A stretch of 64,000 nt of DNA from assembly GCA_016213205.1 (NCBI GenBank), contig JACRAZ010000060.1, positions 1 to 64,000 on the forward strand. The letters run 5' to 3'. Position numbers and translations under genes: made by a program. Below the pieces are notes generated by a model that saw only the letters and a list, made by a program, of their open reading frames with translations, searched no databases and had not been told where the DNA came from. Source of the DNA: Burkholderiales bacterium. Its GTDB lineage: Bacteria; Pseudomonadota; Gammaproteobacteria; Burkholderiales; Burkholderiaceae_C. This document shows, in pieces, positions 15,912 through 24,847 of this stretch. Each line of letters opens with the position of its first letter. The first letter of the stretch is position 1.

Positions 15912-17260
15912 CCGAAGCCCAGCCGCCCCGCCGCCCGAACCTGCCCAGCCTGCCGCCGGAAGACCTGGAAGGCATCCCCGAATCGACCTGGCTGGACGTG
16001 ATCCACAAGATGGACGAGGTCTACACCCAGCTCGTGGCCGACGAGGTGGCGCTGGAGGAGAAGAACGCGCTGCTGGAACAGTCGCAGCAGTTCATCTATG
16101 GCCTGCTGTCGGCGATGAGCGACGTGCTGCTGGCCTGCAGCGAGGCAGGCCTGATCGAGCAGACCAACGACGCGTTGTGCCGCATGGTGGGCCGCAGCGA
16201 TGCGCAGCTGCGTGGCACGCCGCTGCTGGCGCTGTTTGCCGATGCCCCCGGCACCGAACGCCTGCGCCAGGTGCTGCACACGCCCGCATTGGTGCGCAGC
16301 GGCACCGACCTGGAGCTCACGCTGCTGGACGCGGCCGGCCAGCCGCAGCCGGTGGACTTCAACCTCTCGCCGCGCCACGACAGCGCCAATCGCCTGGCCG
16401 GCCTGGTGCTGGTGGGCCGGCCGATGGGCGAGATCAAGCGCGCCTACCACCAGCTGCGCGAGGCGCACGAGGAACTCAAACGCACCCAGCAGCAACTGCT
16501 GCACTCCGAGAAGATGGCCTCGCTGGGCCGCCTGGTGGCTGGCGTGGCGCATGAGCTGAACAACCCCATCAGCTTCGTGCTCGGCAACGTGCATGCGCTG
16601 CAGCGCTACAGCGAACGGCTCACGCGCTACGTGGCCGAACTGGAGGCCCAGCTGCCGCCGGGCACCGGCGCGCCGCTGCGCGCCAAGCTGCGCATCGACG
16701 CACTGCTGGCCGACCTGCCCTCGCTGATGGAAGGCACGCTCGAAGGCGCGCAGCGCACGGCCGACATCGTGAGCGGCCTCAAGCGCTTCTCGGCGGTGGA
16801 CCGGGAAGAGACCACGCTGCTGGACCTGAACGACGTGATCGAGCGCGCGATCGAATGGATCCGCCGCGGTGCCGCGCGCGATTTCGACGTGCGCTGGCAG
16901 CGCGGCGAAGCACTGAACGTGCGCGGCAACGCCGGCCGCCTGCTGCAGGTGGCGATGAACCTGGTGCAGAACGCCTACGACGCAGCCGCCCTGCCCGGCC
17001 AGACACCACGGCTCGACATCGGCTGCACGGTGGAGCCGCAGCGCATCGTGGTGCGCTTCCGCGACAACGGCCCCGGCATCCGGGCCGAGCACTTCGAGCG
17101 CTTGTTCGAGCCCTTCTTCACCACCAAGCCGGTGGGCAAGGGCACGGGCCTGGGCCTGTCGATCAGCTTCGGCATCGTCGAAAAGCTCGGTGGCACGCTG
17201 CAGGCTGATAACGCCGCAGGGGGTGGGGCCGTGTTCACGCTGACGCTGCCGCGGGCCTGA
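15908..17260 (+). CDS. hoxJ: H2-responsive sensor histidine kinase HoxJ/HupT
   Basis: A 450-residue soluble histidine kinase with no membrane segment. The N-terminal region (about residues 60-175) is a PAS domain, the part of HoxJ that contacts the regulatory hydrogenase. A short coiled coil follows (about 178-200), then the phosphorylation box with His215 in [10 protein letters not shown]. The ATPase domain has the N box NLVQNAYDA, and later RDNGPGI and [10 protein letters not shown]. HoxJ/HupT phosphorylates HoxA/HupR when H2 is absent; binding of H2 by HoxBC blocks this. The ATG is contiguous with a palindromic repeat and has no clear Shine-Dalgarno of its own. Confidence 0.94.
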   Translation: MTEAQPPRRPNLPSLPPEDLEGIPESTWLDVIHKMDEVYTQLVADEVALEEKNALLEQSQQFIYGLLSAMSDVLLACSEAGLIEQTNDALCRMVGRSDAQLRGTPLLALFADAPGTERLRQVLHTPALVRSGTDLELTLLDAAGQPQPVDFNLSPRHDSANRLAGLVLVGRPMGEIKRAYHQLREAHEELKRTQQQLLHSEKMASLGRLVAGVAHELNNPISFVLGNVHALQRYSERLTRYVAELEAQLPPGTGAPLRAKLRIDALLADLPSLMEGTLEGAQRTADIVSGLKRFSAVDREETTLLDLNDVIERAIEWIRRGAARDFDVRWQRGEALNVRGNAGRLLQVAMNLVQNAYDAAALPGQTPRLDIGCTVEPQRIVVRFRDNGPGIRAEHFERLFEPFFTTKPVGKGTGLGLSISFGIVEKLGGTLQADNAAGGGAVFTLTLPRA

Positions 17261-17375
17261 CCACGATGCGCGCCCGCGCAGCGCCGGGCAGCCTGTGCTG
17301 GCGCACCACATTGGGTTCTCGCGTCGATTGCATCACGGCCATCGCGTGTTTGTACGCAAAAGTCTCGGTTTGACG

Positions 17376-17402
17376 TCAATCAAAGTTTTGCCAGCCCGAT
17401 AT
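17376..17402 (+). promoter_or_regulatory. Sigma-28 (FliA)-like promoter of the chemoreceptor gene
   Basis: TCAATCAA, an 11-base spacer and CCCGATAT match the flagellar sigma-28 layout TAAAGTTT-N11-GCCGATAA in spacing and most core bases. It lies 111 bases before the ATG of the chemoreceptor at 17514, in a 253-base gap without genes. Flagellar sigma control is usual for chemoreceptors. Confidence 0.6.
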
Positions 17403-17513
17403 GTGGAGCAGAGCACAGCACAGCGCTCTTTTTTCCGATGGCCACACCGCAGCCGGCAGAACCGACCCAGGCGCCCCATCGGCCGAGCAACCACTGGAAA
17501 GAGGAAATCCAGC

Positions 17514-19067
17514 ATGCGCGCCAACCTGCCCGTCTCGCAACGCGAGTACCCCATCGACGATGGCATGACCCTGATGTCCACCACCGACATCCACAGCCAC
17601 ATCACCTACTGCAACGCTGCCTTCATCCAGGTCAGCGGCTTCGAGCGGGACGAGCTGATGGCCCAGCCCCACAACCTGGTGCGCCACCCCGACATGCCAC
17701 CCGAGGCGTTTGCCGACATGTGGCGCACCTTGAAGGGCGGCCAGAGCTGGACCGCGCTGGTGAAGAACCGCCGCAAGAACGGCGACCACTACTGGGTGCG
17801 GGCCAACGCCACGCCGGTGCGGCGCAACGGCCAGCTCGTGGGCTACATGTCGGTGCGCACCAAGCCCGCCCGCCACGAGGTGGAGGCCACCGAGGCGCTG
17901 TACCGCCGGTTCACCCAGGGCCAGGCGGGTTCGCGCGCGTTCCACATGGGCATCCTGGTGCGCACGGGCTGGATGCGCTGGGCCTCGCTGCTGCAGTTGA
18001 TGCCCACACGCTGGCGCCTGCGCTGCGCCGGCATGGGGGTGGCATCGGCTGGCGTGGCGGCCGCCGCCGCGCTGGGCCTGGGCGGCGCAGCACTGGCCGG
18101 CTTTGGGGCGCTGATGCTGCTGGCCTGCATCGGGCAGTGCACGTGGCTCGAGGTGCAGATCGCACGGCCCCTGCAGCAGGTGCTCACGCAGGCCCAGGCC
18201 GTGGCCAGCGGCCAGCCGGCCGAGAACATCCACCTCGACCGCGTGGACGAGATCGGGCTGATCCTGCGTGCGGTGAACCAGGCCGGCCTGAACCTGCGCT
18301 CCCTGATCGACGATGTGAGCGAGCAGGTCGCAGGCCTGCAGACGGCCAGCGGCGAGATCGCACAGGGCAATGCCGACCTGAGCGCACGCACTGAAGAAGC
18401 CGCGGCCAGCCTGCAGCAGACCGCCTCCTCGATGGAGCAGATGACCTCCACCGTGACGCAGAACGCCGAGTCGGCGCGCCAGGCCACCCAACTGGCCGGC
18501 CATGCCAGCGGTGCGGCCGAGCGCGGCGGCCAGGTCGTGGGCCGGGTGGTGGACACGATGCAGCAGATCGCCGGGGCCAGCAAACGCATTGCCGACATCA
18601 TCGGCGTCATCGACGGCATCGCGTTCCAGACCAACATCCTCGCGCTCAATGCCGCGGTGGAAGCGGCACGCGCCGGCGAGCAGGGCCGTGGCTTCGCGGT
18701 GGTGGCTGGCGAGGTGCGCAACCTGGCCCAGCGCAGCGCCAGCGCGGCCAAGGAGATCAAGCAACTCATCGGCGATTCGGTCGAGAAGGTGGACGCCGGC
18801 AGCAAGCTGGCCGATGCGGCGGGCAGCACCATGCAGGACATCGTGGCCCAGGTGCGGCGCGTCAACGACCTGATCCAGGAGATCAGCCTGTCCACCAGCG
18901 AACAGAGCGGCGGCATCGCCCAGGTGGGCGTGGCCGTTTCTCAGCTCGACCAGATGACGCAGCAGAACGCCGCGCTGGTGGAGCAGAGCACCGCCGCCTC
19001 CGAGAGCATGAAGACCCAGGCCCGGCGCCTGTTCGAGGCGGTGGGCGCGTTCAAGGTGATGGCCTGA
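17514..19067 (+). CDS. PAS-containing methyl-accepting chemotaxis protein (Aer-like)
   Basis: A 517-residue Aer-type chemoreceptor. A cytoplasmic PAS domain occupies about residues 20-115 ([14 protein letters not shown], then the [14 protein letters not shown] segment). One hydrophobic hairpin around residues 170-210 anchors it in the membrane, followed by a short HAMP-like linker and the signalling domain. The conserved hairpin tip is [20 protein letters not shown], followed by [17 protein letters not shown]. There is no periplasmic ligand domain, so it probably senses redox state or energy through PAS, possibly with FAD. I chose the ATG at 17514 because GAGGAAA precedes it; longer in-frame starts have no support. 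No C-terminal CheR-binding pentapeptide is seen. Confidence 0.92.
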   Translation: MRANLPVSQREYPIDDGMTLMSTTDIHSHITYCNAAFIQVSGFERDELMAQPHNLVRHPDMPPEAFADMWRTLKGGQSWTALVKNRRKNGDHYWVRANATPVRRNGQLVGYMSVRTKPARHEVEATEALYRRFTQGQAGSRAFHMGILVRTGWMRWASLLQLMPTRWRLRCAGMGVASAGVAAAAALGLGGAALAGFGALMLLACIGQCTWLEVQIARPLQQVLTQAQAVASGQPAENIHLDRVDEIGLILRAVNQAGLNLRSLIDDVSEQVAGLQTASGEIAQGNADLSARTEEAAASLQQTASSMEQMTSTVTQNAESARQATQLAGHASGAAERGGQVVGRVVDTMQQIAGASKRIADIIGVIDGIAFQTNILALNAAVEAARAGEQGRGFAVVAGEVRNLAQRSASAAKEIKQLIGDSVEKVDAGSKLADAAGSTMQDIVAQVRRVNDLIQEISLSTSEQSGGIAQVGVAVSQLDQMTQQNAALVEQSTAASESMKTQARRLFEAVGAFKVMA

Positions 19068-19087
19068 GCTTGAGCGGCCGGCCCGCC

Positions 19088-19828
19088 CTACCAGCGCTCC
19101 ATGTAGGGCCGCAGGTCCAGCTCGAAGGTCCAGGCGTCACGCGGCTGCTGGTGCAGCAGCCAGTAGTTCTCTGCAATGTGCTCGGGGTTCAGGATGCCGT
19201 CCTGGCCCTTCAAGGCGTAGCGCTCGGGGAAGTTGCTGCGGATGAACTCGGTGTCGATCGCACCATCCACCACCACGTGGCCGACATGGATGCCCTGGGG
19301 GCCCAACTCGCGCGCCATGCTCTGCGCCAGCGCCCGCAGCGCATGCTTGGCGCCGGCAAAGGCCGCGAAGTTCGCCGAGCCGCGCAGCGAGGCGGTGGCG
19401 CCGGTAAACAAGATGGTGCCGCGGCCACGCGTCACCATGCGTTTGGCCACCTCGCGCCCGTTCAGGAAGCCGCCGAAGCAGGCCATCTCCCAGATCTTGA
19501 AGTACTTGCGCGCCGTCTCGTCCAGGATGCTGCAGGGCACGTTGGCGCCGATGTTGAACACCAGCACCTCGATCGGCCCCACCTCGCGTTCGATGCGGTC
19601 GATGAGCGCCACCACCTCTTCCTCCTGCCGCGCATCGCTGCCGAAGCCGTGCGCCCGGCCACCGCGCTGGCGGATGGCGTCCAGCAGCGGCGCCAGCTTG
19701 GCGGCGTCGCGCCGCGTCACGCAGGCGGTGTAGCCGCCGGCAGCGAAGCGCCGCGCGATGGCGCCGCCGGTCGAATCGCCCGCACCGACCACCAGGGCCA
19801 CGCCCGGTCCCGTGTCACTCGTCGTCAT
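19088..19828 (-). CDS. Atypical short-chain dehydrogenase with Phe at the catalytic Tyr position
   Basis: A 246-residue protein with the SDR fold. The nucleotide-binding glycine motif is an irregular VVGAGDSTGGAIA near residues 13-25, and FNIGAN replaces the usual NNAG. The active-site region reads TASLRGSANFAAFAGAK: serine and lysine are present, but the tyrosine of YxxxK is phenylalanine. An SDR subgroup with this Tyr-to-Phe change is known, so it may bind NAD(P) without the usual oxidoreduction, or use another mechanism. The start gives a normal SDR N-terminus. It is divergent from the DsbA-like gene at 19892 with 63 bases between. The physiological substrate is unknown. Confidence 0.85.
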   Translation of the reverse strand: MTTSDTGPGVALVVGAGDSTGGAIARRFAAGGYTACVTRRDAAKLAPLLDAIRQRGGRAHGFGSDARQEEEVVALIDRIEREVGPIEVLVFNIGANVPCSILDETARKYFKIWEMACFGGFLNGREVAKRMVTRGRGTILFTGATASLRGSANFAAFAGAKHALRALAQSMARELGPQGIHVGHVVVDGAIDTEFIRSNFPERYALKGQDGILNPEHIAENYWLLHQQPRDAWTFELDLRPYMERW

Positions 19829-19891
19829 CCCGGATTCTCCTGAGCAAGGGGGTCGGCGCATCATGGCGCCATTCGAGAAAGCGAGTCGTGC

Positions 19892-20494
19892 ATGGGCGCA
19901 AGCGTGGAGTTCTTCTTCGATGTGGGCAGCCCCGCGTCCTACCTGGCCTGGACGCAGCTGCCCGGCCTGTGCGCCCAGGCCGGCGCCACGCTGGTGCTGC
20001 GGCCCATGCTGCTGGGCGGGGTGTTCCAGGCCACCGGCAATGCCTCGCCGGCCGCGGTGCCGGCCAAGGGCGCCTACATGCAGCGCGATCTGCAGCGCTT
20101 CGCGCAGCGCTACGGGGTGCCGCTGCTGCACAACCCCCACTTCCCGATCAACACGCTGGTGCTGATGCGCGCCATCACCGGCATGCAGCTGCGCGAGCCG
20201 CAGCGCGCCGAAGCCTTCCTGGCCGCCGTGTTCGGCGCGATGTGGGTCGAGGGCCGCAACCTCAACGATCCGGCCGTGGTTGGCGCCACGCTGGCCGCCG
20301 CCGGCTTCGACCCCGCGCAGTTGATGGCACTGGCCAACGATGCCGAGGTCAAGGCCGCCCTGCGCGCCACCACCGACGAGGCGGTGGCGCGCGGCGTGTT
20401 CGGCGCGCCGACGATGTTTGTGGGCGGCGAGATGTACTTCGGCCAGGACCGGCTGGAGTGGGTGCGCGAGGCGCTGTTGCACACTGCGCGCTGA
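19892..20494 (+). CDS. 2-hydroxychromene-2-carboxylate isomerase/DsbA-family protein
   Basis: A 200-residue thioredoxin-fold protein of the HCCA isomerase (kappa-class GST-like) family. The N-terminus VEFFFDVGSPASYLAW has the Ser of the SPxSY motif in place of a CxxC, marking the glutathione-dependent isomerase branch rather than a disulfide oxidase. The C-terminal GVFGAPTMFVGGEMYFGQDRLEWV is also diagnostic. HCCA isomerases act in naphthalene catabolism, but many homologues sit outside such pathways, and no aromatic genes are nearby. The next gene, an SDR, follows after 27 bases, so the two may be co-transcribed. Confidence 0.88.
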   Translation: MGASVEFFFDVGSPASYLAWTQLPGLCAQAGATLVLRPMLLGGVFQATGNASPAAVPAKGAYMQRDLQRFAQRYGVPLLHNPHFPINTLVLMRAITGMQLREPQRAEAFLAAVFGAMWVEGRNLNDPAVVGATLAAAGFDPAQLMALANDAEVKAALRATTDEAVARGVFGAPTMFVGGEMYFGQDRLEWVREALLHTAR

Positions 20495-20521
20495 CGACAA
20501 CTCACACCGAGGAGGCCCGGC

Positions 20522-21307
20522 ATGGGCGAAGCAGCGAAAGCCGACCGCAAGGTCTGCGTGGTCACGGGCTCGTCTTCCGGCATCGGCGCGGCCACCGCGC
20601 GGCGCTATGCCCAGGAAGGCTGGAACGTGGTGGTCAACTACTCGCGCGACCCGGTGCCCGCCGAGGCCGTGGCCGAGCAATGCCGTGCGCGGGGCGCCGA
20701 GGTGCTGGTGGTCAAGGCCGACATCTCGTCCGACGACGATTGCCGCCGCCTGGCCGCCGAGGTGCAGGCCCGCTTCGGCCGCGCCGATGCGCTGGTGAAC
20801 AACGCCGGCACCACCAAGTTCGTGGCCATGCGCAACCTGGATGGCCTGGACGCGCAGGACTTCCACGACATCTACGCCGTCAACGTGGTGGGCACCTTCC
20901 AGATGATCCGCGCGCTGGTGCCGCTGCTGAAGCTGCACCCGGTCACCGGCATCGTCAACATCTCGTCGGTGGCCTCGTTGATGGGCCGCGGCTCCTCGAT
21001 CGCCTACATGGCCAGCAAGGGCGGGCTGAACGCGATGACCGTGGGCCTGGCCCGCGCGCTGGGCCCGGAGATCCGCGTCAACGCCATCGCCCCCGGGCTG
21101 GTGGAAACGCCCTGGCTGCAGCAGGGCCTGGGTGCCGAGCGCTACGCCGCCTCGGTGCAGGGCTACAAGGCCGTGTCGGCGCTGGCCGACGTGATCCAGC
21201 CCGAGGACGTGGCCGACGCCGCCTGGTGGCTGGGTGCCGGTGCGGCCAAGACCACCGGCGAAATCCTGCTGCTGGACGCCGGGCTGCGCATCACGCGCGG
21301 CGAGTAG
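20522..21307 (+). CDS. Short-chain dehydrogenase/reductase (FabG-like)
   Basis: A 261-residue classical SDR. It has the glycine motif TGSSSGIGAATA (about residues 15-26), NNAG (about 91-94), the catalytic Ser of NISSVAS and the catalytic YMASK (about 162-166). A GAGGAGG ribosome site precedes the ATG. It resembles 3-oxoacyl-ACP reductase or glucose dehydrogenase-type SDRs, but substrate cannot be told from sequence. It lies 27 bases after the HCCA isomerase-like gene and may be in its operon. Unlike the SDR at 19088, its active site is intact. Confidence 0.87.
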   Translation: MGEAAKADRKVCVVTGSSSGIGAATARRYAQEGWNVVVNYSRDPVPAEAVAEQCRARGAEVLVVKADISSDDDCRRLAAEVQARFGRADALVNNAGTTKFVAMRNLDGLDAQDFHDIYAVNVVGTFQMIRALVPLLKLHPVTGIVNISSVASLMGRGSSIAYMASKGGLNAMTVGLARALGPEIRVNAIAPGLVETPWLQQGLGAERYAASVQGYKAVSALADVIQPEDVADAAWWLGAGAAKTTGEILLLDAGLRITRGE

Positions 21308-21340
21308 CGCGCCCGCACCGCGCCGGTGCAGGCGCTGGCG

Positions 21341-21369
21341 CGGGCCTTGCAAGCACACTGCAAGCCCGC
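21341..21369 (+). terminator. Inverted repeat after the FabG-like gene
   Basis: CGGGCCTTGCA and TGCAAGCCCG form an imperfect hairpin with a 7-base loop, 34 bases after the SDR stop. No T-run follows. It could end the isomerase-SDR transcript before the dehydrogenase gene at 21449. Confidence 0.35.
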
Positions 21370-21448
21370 GGGCGTAAGCTGCCGCGCTGCTGCACCTGCA
21401 GCCCCCGAGTTCAGCCCCACGAGGGCGCCCTTCCCTCCCAAACGCACC

Positions 21449-22480
21449 ATGGCCCACTCCATCCCTGCCACCTTGATTCCCGGCGACGGCATCGGTCCCG
21501 AAATCGTCGAAGCCACCCTTGCCGCGCTGGACGCGCTGGGCGCCCCCTTCGCCTGGGACCGCCAGATCGCCGGCCTCGAAGGCGTGAAGACCGCCAACGA
21601 CCCCCTGCCCCCGGCCACGCTGGACAGCATCCGCCGCACCCGGCTGGCGCTGAAGGGCCCGCTGGAAACGCCCTCGGGCGGCGGCTACCGCAGCTCCAAC
21701 GTGCGCCTGCGCGAGGAGTTCAAGTTGTTTGCCAACCTGCGGCCGGCGCGCACCATCGTGCCCGGTGGTCGGTTCGACAACATCGACCTGGTGGTCGTGC
21801 GCGAGAACCTCGAGGGCCTGTACATCGGCCACGAGCACTACGTGCAGATCGACGACGACCCGCACGCCGTGGCCATGGCCACCGGCATCAACACCCGCGC
21901 GGGCTGCCGCCACATCCTGGAATACGCCTTCGAGCACGCCATCGCCACCGGCCGCAAGAAGGTGACCATCGTGCACAAGGCCAACATCATGAAGGCGCTC
22001 ACCGGCATCTTCAAGGAAACCGCCGAGCAGATGTACGAGGCCCGCTACAAGGGCCGCATCCAGATGGAGACGGTGATCGTCGACGCCTGCGCGATGAAGC
22101 TGGTGCTCAACCCCTGGCAGTTCGACGTGATCGTCACCACCAACCTGTTCGGCGACATCCTGTCCGACCTGGTGGCCGGCCTGGTGGGCGGGCTGGGCAT
22201 GGCCCCGGGCGCCAACATCGGCGCCGACGCGGCCATCTTCGAGGCGGTGCACGGCTCGGCGCCCGACATCGCCGGCCAAGGCAAGGCCAACCCGATCGCG
22301 CTGATGCTCGCCGCCGCGATGATGCTCGACCACTGCAAGCTCACCGACATGGCCACCCGCCTGCGCCAGGCCATCGACGCCACGCTGAACATCGACCAGG
22401 TGCGCACCGGCGACCTGGGCGGCAAGGCCAGCACCAGCGAGTTCACGCGCGCGCTGGTGGCGCGCATCCGCAACGCGTAG
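21449..22480 (+). CDS. Isocitrate/isopropylmalate-family dehydrogenase, probably NAD-isocitrate dehydrogenase
   Basis: A 343-residue beta-decarboxylating dehydrogenase. GDGIGPE lies near residue 12. The substrate loop YRSSNVRLREEF (about residues 75-86) contains the Ser-x-Asn-x-x-x-Arg of isocitrate dehydrogenases rather than the leucine pattern of isopropylmalate dehydrogenase. VVVRENLEGLYIG and HKANIMK are conserved. The nucleotide site HGSAPDIAGQGKANP suggests NAD preference. The short length fits NAD-IDH of the mitochondrial-like subgroup. An upstream in-frame extension is ignored because the ATG gives the standard N-terminus. Homoisocitrate or tartrate dehydrogenase activity cannot be excluded. 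Confidence 0.85.
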   Translation: MAHSIPATLIPGDGIGPEIVEATLAALDALGAPFAWDRQIAGLEGVKTANDPLPPATLDSIRRTRLALKGPLETPSGGGYRSSNVRLREEFKLFANLRPARTIVPGGRFDNIDLVVVRENLEGLYIGHEHYVQIDDDPHAVAMATGINTRAGCRHILEYAFEHAIATGRKKVTIVHKANIMKALTGIFKETAEQMYEARYKGRIQMETVIVDACAMKLVLNPWQFDVIVTTNLFGDILSDLVAGLVGGLGMAPGANIGADAAIFEAVHGSAPDIAGQGKANPIALMLAAAMMLDHCKLTDMATRLRQAIDATLNIDQVRTGDLGGKASTSEFTRALVARIRNA

Positions 22481-22504
22481 GGCGACCGCCCGGCCGCGGC
22501 CGGT

Positions 22505-23149
22505 TCAGCCGGGCCTGCCCACGGTCTGGGCCAGCAGCAGCTGCTGGTCGTTGCCCAGGCCCATGGCCTTGGCCAGCGCGGCGCGGTCGAACCAGGCCCG
22601 CACCACCGTGGACAAGCCGGCCGAGGCGCAGAACAGGTACACGTTCTGCGCCATCGCGCCTGCGGCGGCCGCGGCATAGGCCTCGCGCTGCGGTGCCGGA
22701 ATCAGGCCCATGCGGCCATGGTCGGCCACGTACACCAGGTCCAGCGGCGCGTTGTCCACGAAGTCCTGGTAGCCGGTGACACCGCGCACATCGCTGGCCA
22801 GCACCTGCTGCAGCACATGCCCCTTGGGGTCGTAGCCGTACAGGCCTTGCGGCATGGCGACGTAGAGCTGCACCTCCTGCGCGTTCATCGCACTCGGCGC
22901 GGTGCGGCCGCCCAGCGCCGGGCGGTTGATGCCGGCGGCCGCCCACAGCAGGTCGGACAACACCGGCCGCGCCAGCGCCTGGGGCTGGAATTCGCGCCCC
23001 GACTGGCGCTGCCACAAGGCCTGCATCAACGGCATCCCGCCCCGCCGGTGCGGCGGCGGCAGCTTGATCGCCCGGGCCGGGTCGCCCTGCGGCGCCTGCG
23101 GCGTGAGCTGGCCCATCAGGCCCAGCGCCAGCTTGGTCAGCGTGTTCAT
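22505..23149 (-). CDS. Nitroreductase-family (SagB-like) FMN oxidoreductase
   Basis: A 214-residue nitroreductase-fold protein. The early RQSGREFQPQAL segment (about residues 48-59) is the FMN-binding arginine loop of this superfamily, LLWAAAGINRP is the next conserved helix, and AMAQNVYLFCASAGLSTVVRAWFD near the C-terminus forms the dimer and flavin contact. The N-terminal 40 residues are basic and hydrophobic; they may be a signal or anchor, giving a periplasmic enzyme. A strong AGAGGGG ribosome site precedes the start. The substrate is not predictable. Confidence 0.82.
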   Translation of the reverse strand: MNTLTKLALGLMGQLTPQAPQGDPARAIKLPPPHRRGGMPLMQALWQRQSGREFQPQALARPVLSDLLWAAAGINRPALGGRTAPSAMNAQEVQLYVAMPQGLYGYDPKGHVLQQVLASDVRGVTGYQDFVDNAPLDLVYVADHGRMGLIPAPQREAYAAAAAGAMAQNVYLFCASAGLSTVVRAWFDRAALAKAMGLGNDQQLLLAQTVGRPG

Positions 23150-23232
23150 GCACCGCCCCTCTCATGGTGTTGCGGTGCTTCAAGCCTAGGCGCCGCCAAG
23201 GGGCCCGCGTTGATGCACCGCAATCGCGGCGC

Positions 23233-23754
23233 TCAGCCGTCCACCGGCTGCGCGGGCGTGGCCAGCACCCGCTGGTAGAAGGCCAGGTCCAGCCAGCGGC
23301 CGAACTTGAAGCCGGCCTGCCGGATCACGCCCGCGGGCTCGAAGCCCAGGCTGCGGTGCAGCGCGATGCTGCCCGCGTTGTCCCGGTCGATGCCCCCCAC
23401 CATGGTGTGCAGGCCCTGGCGCTGGGCCTCGTCCACCAGCGCGGCCAGCAGCCGGCGCCCCAGGCCCTGGCCGCGGTGGGCGTGGTGCACGTAGATCGAG
23501 TGCTCCACCGTGTACTTGTAGGCCGGCCAGGCGCGGAAGCTGCCGTAGCTGGCAAAGCTGGCCAGCGTGCCATCGGCCGCCTCGAGCCCGAGCACCGGCC
23601 AGCCCTGGCTGCGCTTGGTGGCGAACCAGGGCGCCATCGCCGAGGGCGGGCGCGGCGCGTAGTCGTACACCGCGGTGGAGTTGACGATGGCCTCGTTGAG
23701 GATGTCGAGGATGGCGCCGGCGTGGCGCGCCTCGGTGCAGTGGATCAGGTTCAT
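23233..23754 (-). CDS. GNAT acetyltransferase, phosphinothricin/methionine-sulfoximine type
   Basis: A 173-residue GNAT enzyme of the PAT/YncA group that N-acetylates phosphinothricin, methionine sulfoximine and similar amino acids. The N-terminal ILNEAIVNSTAVYDY, central HSIYVHHAHRGQGLGRRLL (acetyl-CoA motif RGQGLG, about residues 95-100) and GGIDRDNAGSIALHRSLGF are characteristic. It is divergent from an XRE-cupin regulator; the 105-base gap between them holds a G-rich tandem repeat and a palindromic operator candidate, so the regulator may control this gene. Confidence 0.9.
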   Translation of the reverse strand: MNLIHCTEARHAGAILDILNEAIVNSTAVYDYAPRPPSAMAPWFATKRSQGWPVLGLEAADGTLASFASYGSFRAWPAYKYTVEHSIYVHHAHRGQGLGRRLLAALVDEAQRQGLHTMVGGIDRDNAGSIALHRSLGFEPAGVIRQAGFKFGRWLDLAFYQRVLATPAQPVDG

Positions 23755-23770
23755 GCGGCGTCCTGGCGAT

Positions 23771-23798
23771 GGGAGGTGGGAGGTGGGAGGTGGGAGGT
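23771..23798 (+). repeat. Four tandem 7-bp G-rich units
   Basis: GGGAGGT is repeated four times without change in the divergent promoter region between the GNAT gene and the XRE regulator. The spacing of the GGG runs (four runs, 4-base loops) satisfies a G-quadruplex pattern on the plus strand. Unit number may vary by slippage. Confidence 0.9.
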
Positions 23799-23805
23799 GA
23801 CAGAT

Positions 23806-23823
23806 CGTCTATTATCGTAGACG
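23806..23823. promoter_or_regulatory. Palindromic operator candidate upstream of the XRE regulator
   Basis: CGTCTA-TTATCG-TAGACG is a perfect 6-bp inverted repeat in an AT-richer patch, 36 bases before the regulator ATG. Its size fits a dimeric XRE repressor, and TATTAT inside could be a -10 element, suggesting autoregulation. Confidence 0.5.
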
Positions 23824-23859
23824 CTTCGTCCATCTTGTTAAACCAGACCGGGAGCCCCG

Positions 23860-24414
23860 ATGTCCGTCGACACCCTGATCGCCGAGCGCCTGCTGGCCTT
23901 GCGTCAATCACAGGGCCTGAGCCTGGCCGCGCTGGCCGAGCGCTCCGGCGTGAGCAAGGCCATGATCTCGCGCATCGAGCGGGCGCAGGCCAGCGCCACC
24001 GCGGCGCTGCTGGGCCGCCTGGCCGCCGGGCTGGGTGTGCCGCTGGTGCACCTGCTGGCCGATGCCCCCGCCGCGCCGCAGCGGCTGCGCCGGCGGGCCG
24101 AGCAGCCGGTGTGGCGCGACCCGGCGCTGGGCTACCGCCGGCGCCAGGTGAGCGAGCCGGACGCCACCACCGGCCTGCAGCTGGTGGAGCTGCAGCTGCC
24201 GCGCGCGGCAGAAGTGCACTACCCGCCCTGGCAGGGCCGGCCTTACCGGCAGCGGCTGTGGCTGCTGGCCGGTGCGCTGCGCATCGACTATGGCGAAGAG
24301 CACTTCGAGCTCGCCGAGGGCGATTGCCTGGACTTCGGCGTCGACCGCCCGCTGTGCTTCCGCGCCCTGGGCCGCACGGGCTGCCGCTACCTGCTGGTGA
24401 TCTCGAACGACTGA
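23860..24414 (+). CDS. XRE-family regulator with C-terminal cupin
   Basis: A 184-residue transcription factor. The N-terminal 65 residues form an XRE helix-turn-helix (LAALAERSGVSKAMISRIERAQ), and the C-terminal half is a cupin-like beta-barrel (YGEEHFELAEGDCLDFGVDRP) that probably senses a small ligand. This architecture is common in regulators placed divergently from the GNAT or transport gene they control. A GGGAG ribosome site precedes the ATG. A palindrome at 23806-23823 is a plausible binding site. The ligand is unknown. Confidence 0.9.
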   Translation: MSVDTLIAERLLALRQSQGLSLAALAERSGVSKAMISRIERAQASATAALLGRLAAGLGVPLVHLLADAPAAPQRLRRRAEQPVWRDPALGYRRRQVSEPDATTGLQLVELQLPRAAEVHYPPWQGRPYRQRLWLLAGALRIDYGEEHFELAEGDCLDFGVDRPLCFRALGRTGCRYLLVISND

Positions 24415-24542
24415 GACGCAAATCGGGGCGCCGAGCGTGATGTCCTTCACGCCTCCGCCGCAGGGGGTGGCCACGTAGGTGTGACCGTGACGATGCAGAA
24501 CCTCCCGCCCGTCACAGCCCCCAACCCCACCCGGAGATCACC

Positions 24543-24725
24543 ATGAACCGCAAGCCCCTGATCCAACGTGTCGCCCAAGCCCTGATGCTCGCCGCCGCGC
24601 TGAGCATGGCCGCCCCGCCCACCTTTGCCCGCGACGTCTCGTCCGGCCAGACCGGGGGTGGCAACTGCTCGATCTGGCAGCTGATCCGCAGCACCCAGAC
24701 GGGCGTGTACTGCGGCTACCTGTGA
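24543..24725 (+). CDS. Small exported two-cysteine protein of unknown function
   Basis: A 60-residue protein that I do not recognise. It has a clear signal peptide: a basic start (MNRKP), a hydrophobic core (ALMLAAALSMAA) and a cleavage site after Thr-Phe-Ala (residue 29). The predicted mature peptide has 31 residues and two cysteines (Cys42 and Cys57) that could form one disulfide, with a Gly-rich start and a Gly-Tyr-Leu end. A GGAG ribosome site lies 7 bases before the ATG. A LytS-type sensor kinase starts 123 bases downstream on the same strand. It could be a secreted signal, toxin-like peptide or envelope factor; this is open. Confidence 0.6.
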   Translation: MNRKPLIQRVAQALMLAAALSMAAPPTFARDVSSGQTGGGNCSIWQLIRSTQTGVYCGYL

Positions 24726-24847
24726 TCGGCACGCGGCCCACCGGCCGCTGGCCCCTCCCGGCATGCCACTCGCCCCGGCCAGGCCTTGCCGCCTGGCCGC
24801 CGGCCGTGGGCACGGTGACAATCCCGGCGCCCTGCGCTTCCCCCACG

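Noticed and set aside
17295-17513. A longer start for the chemoreceptor gene
   Set aside because: The extension covers the sigma-28-like promoter and has low-quality coding sequence; the ATG at 17514 has a strong ribosome site.
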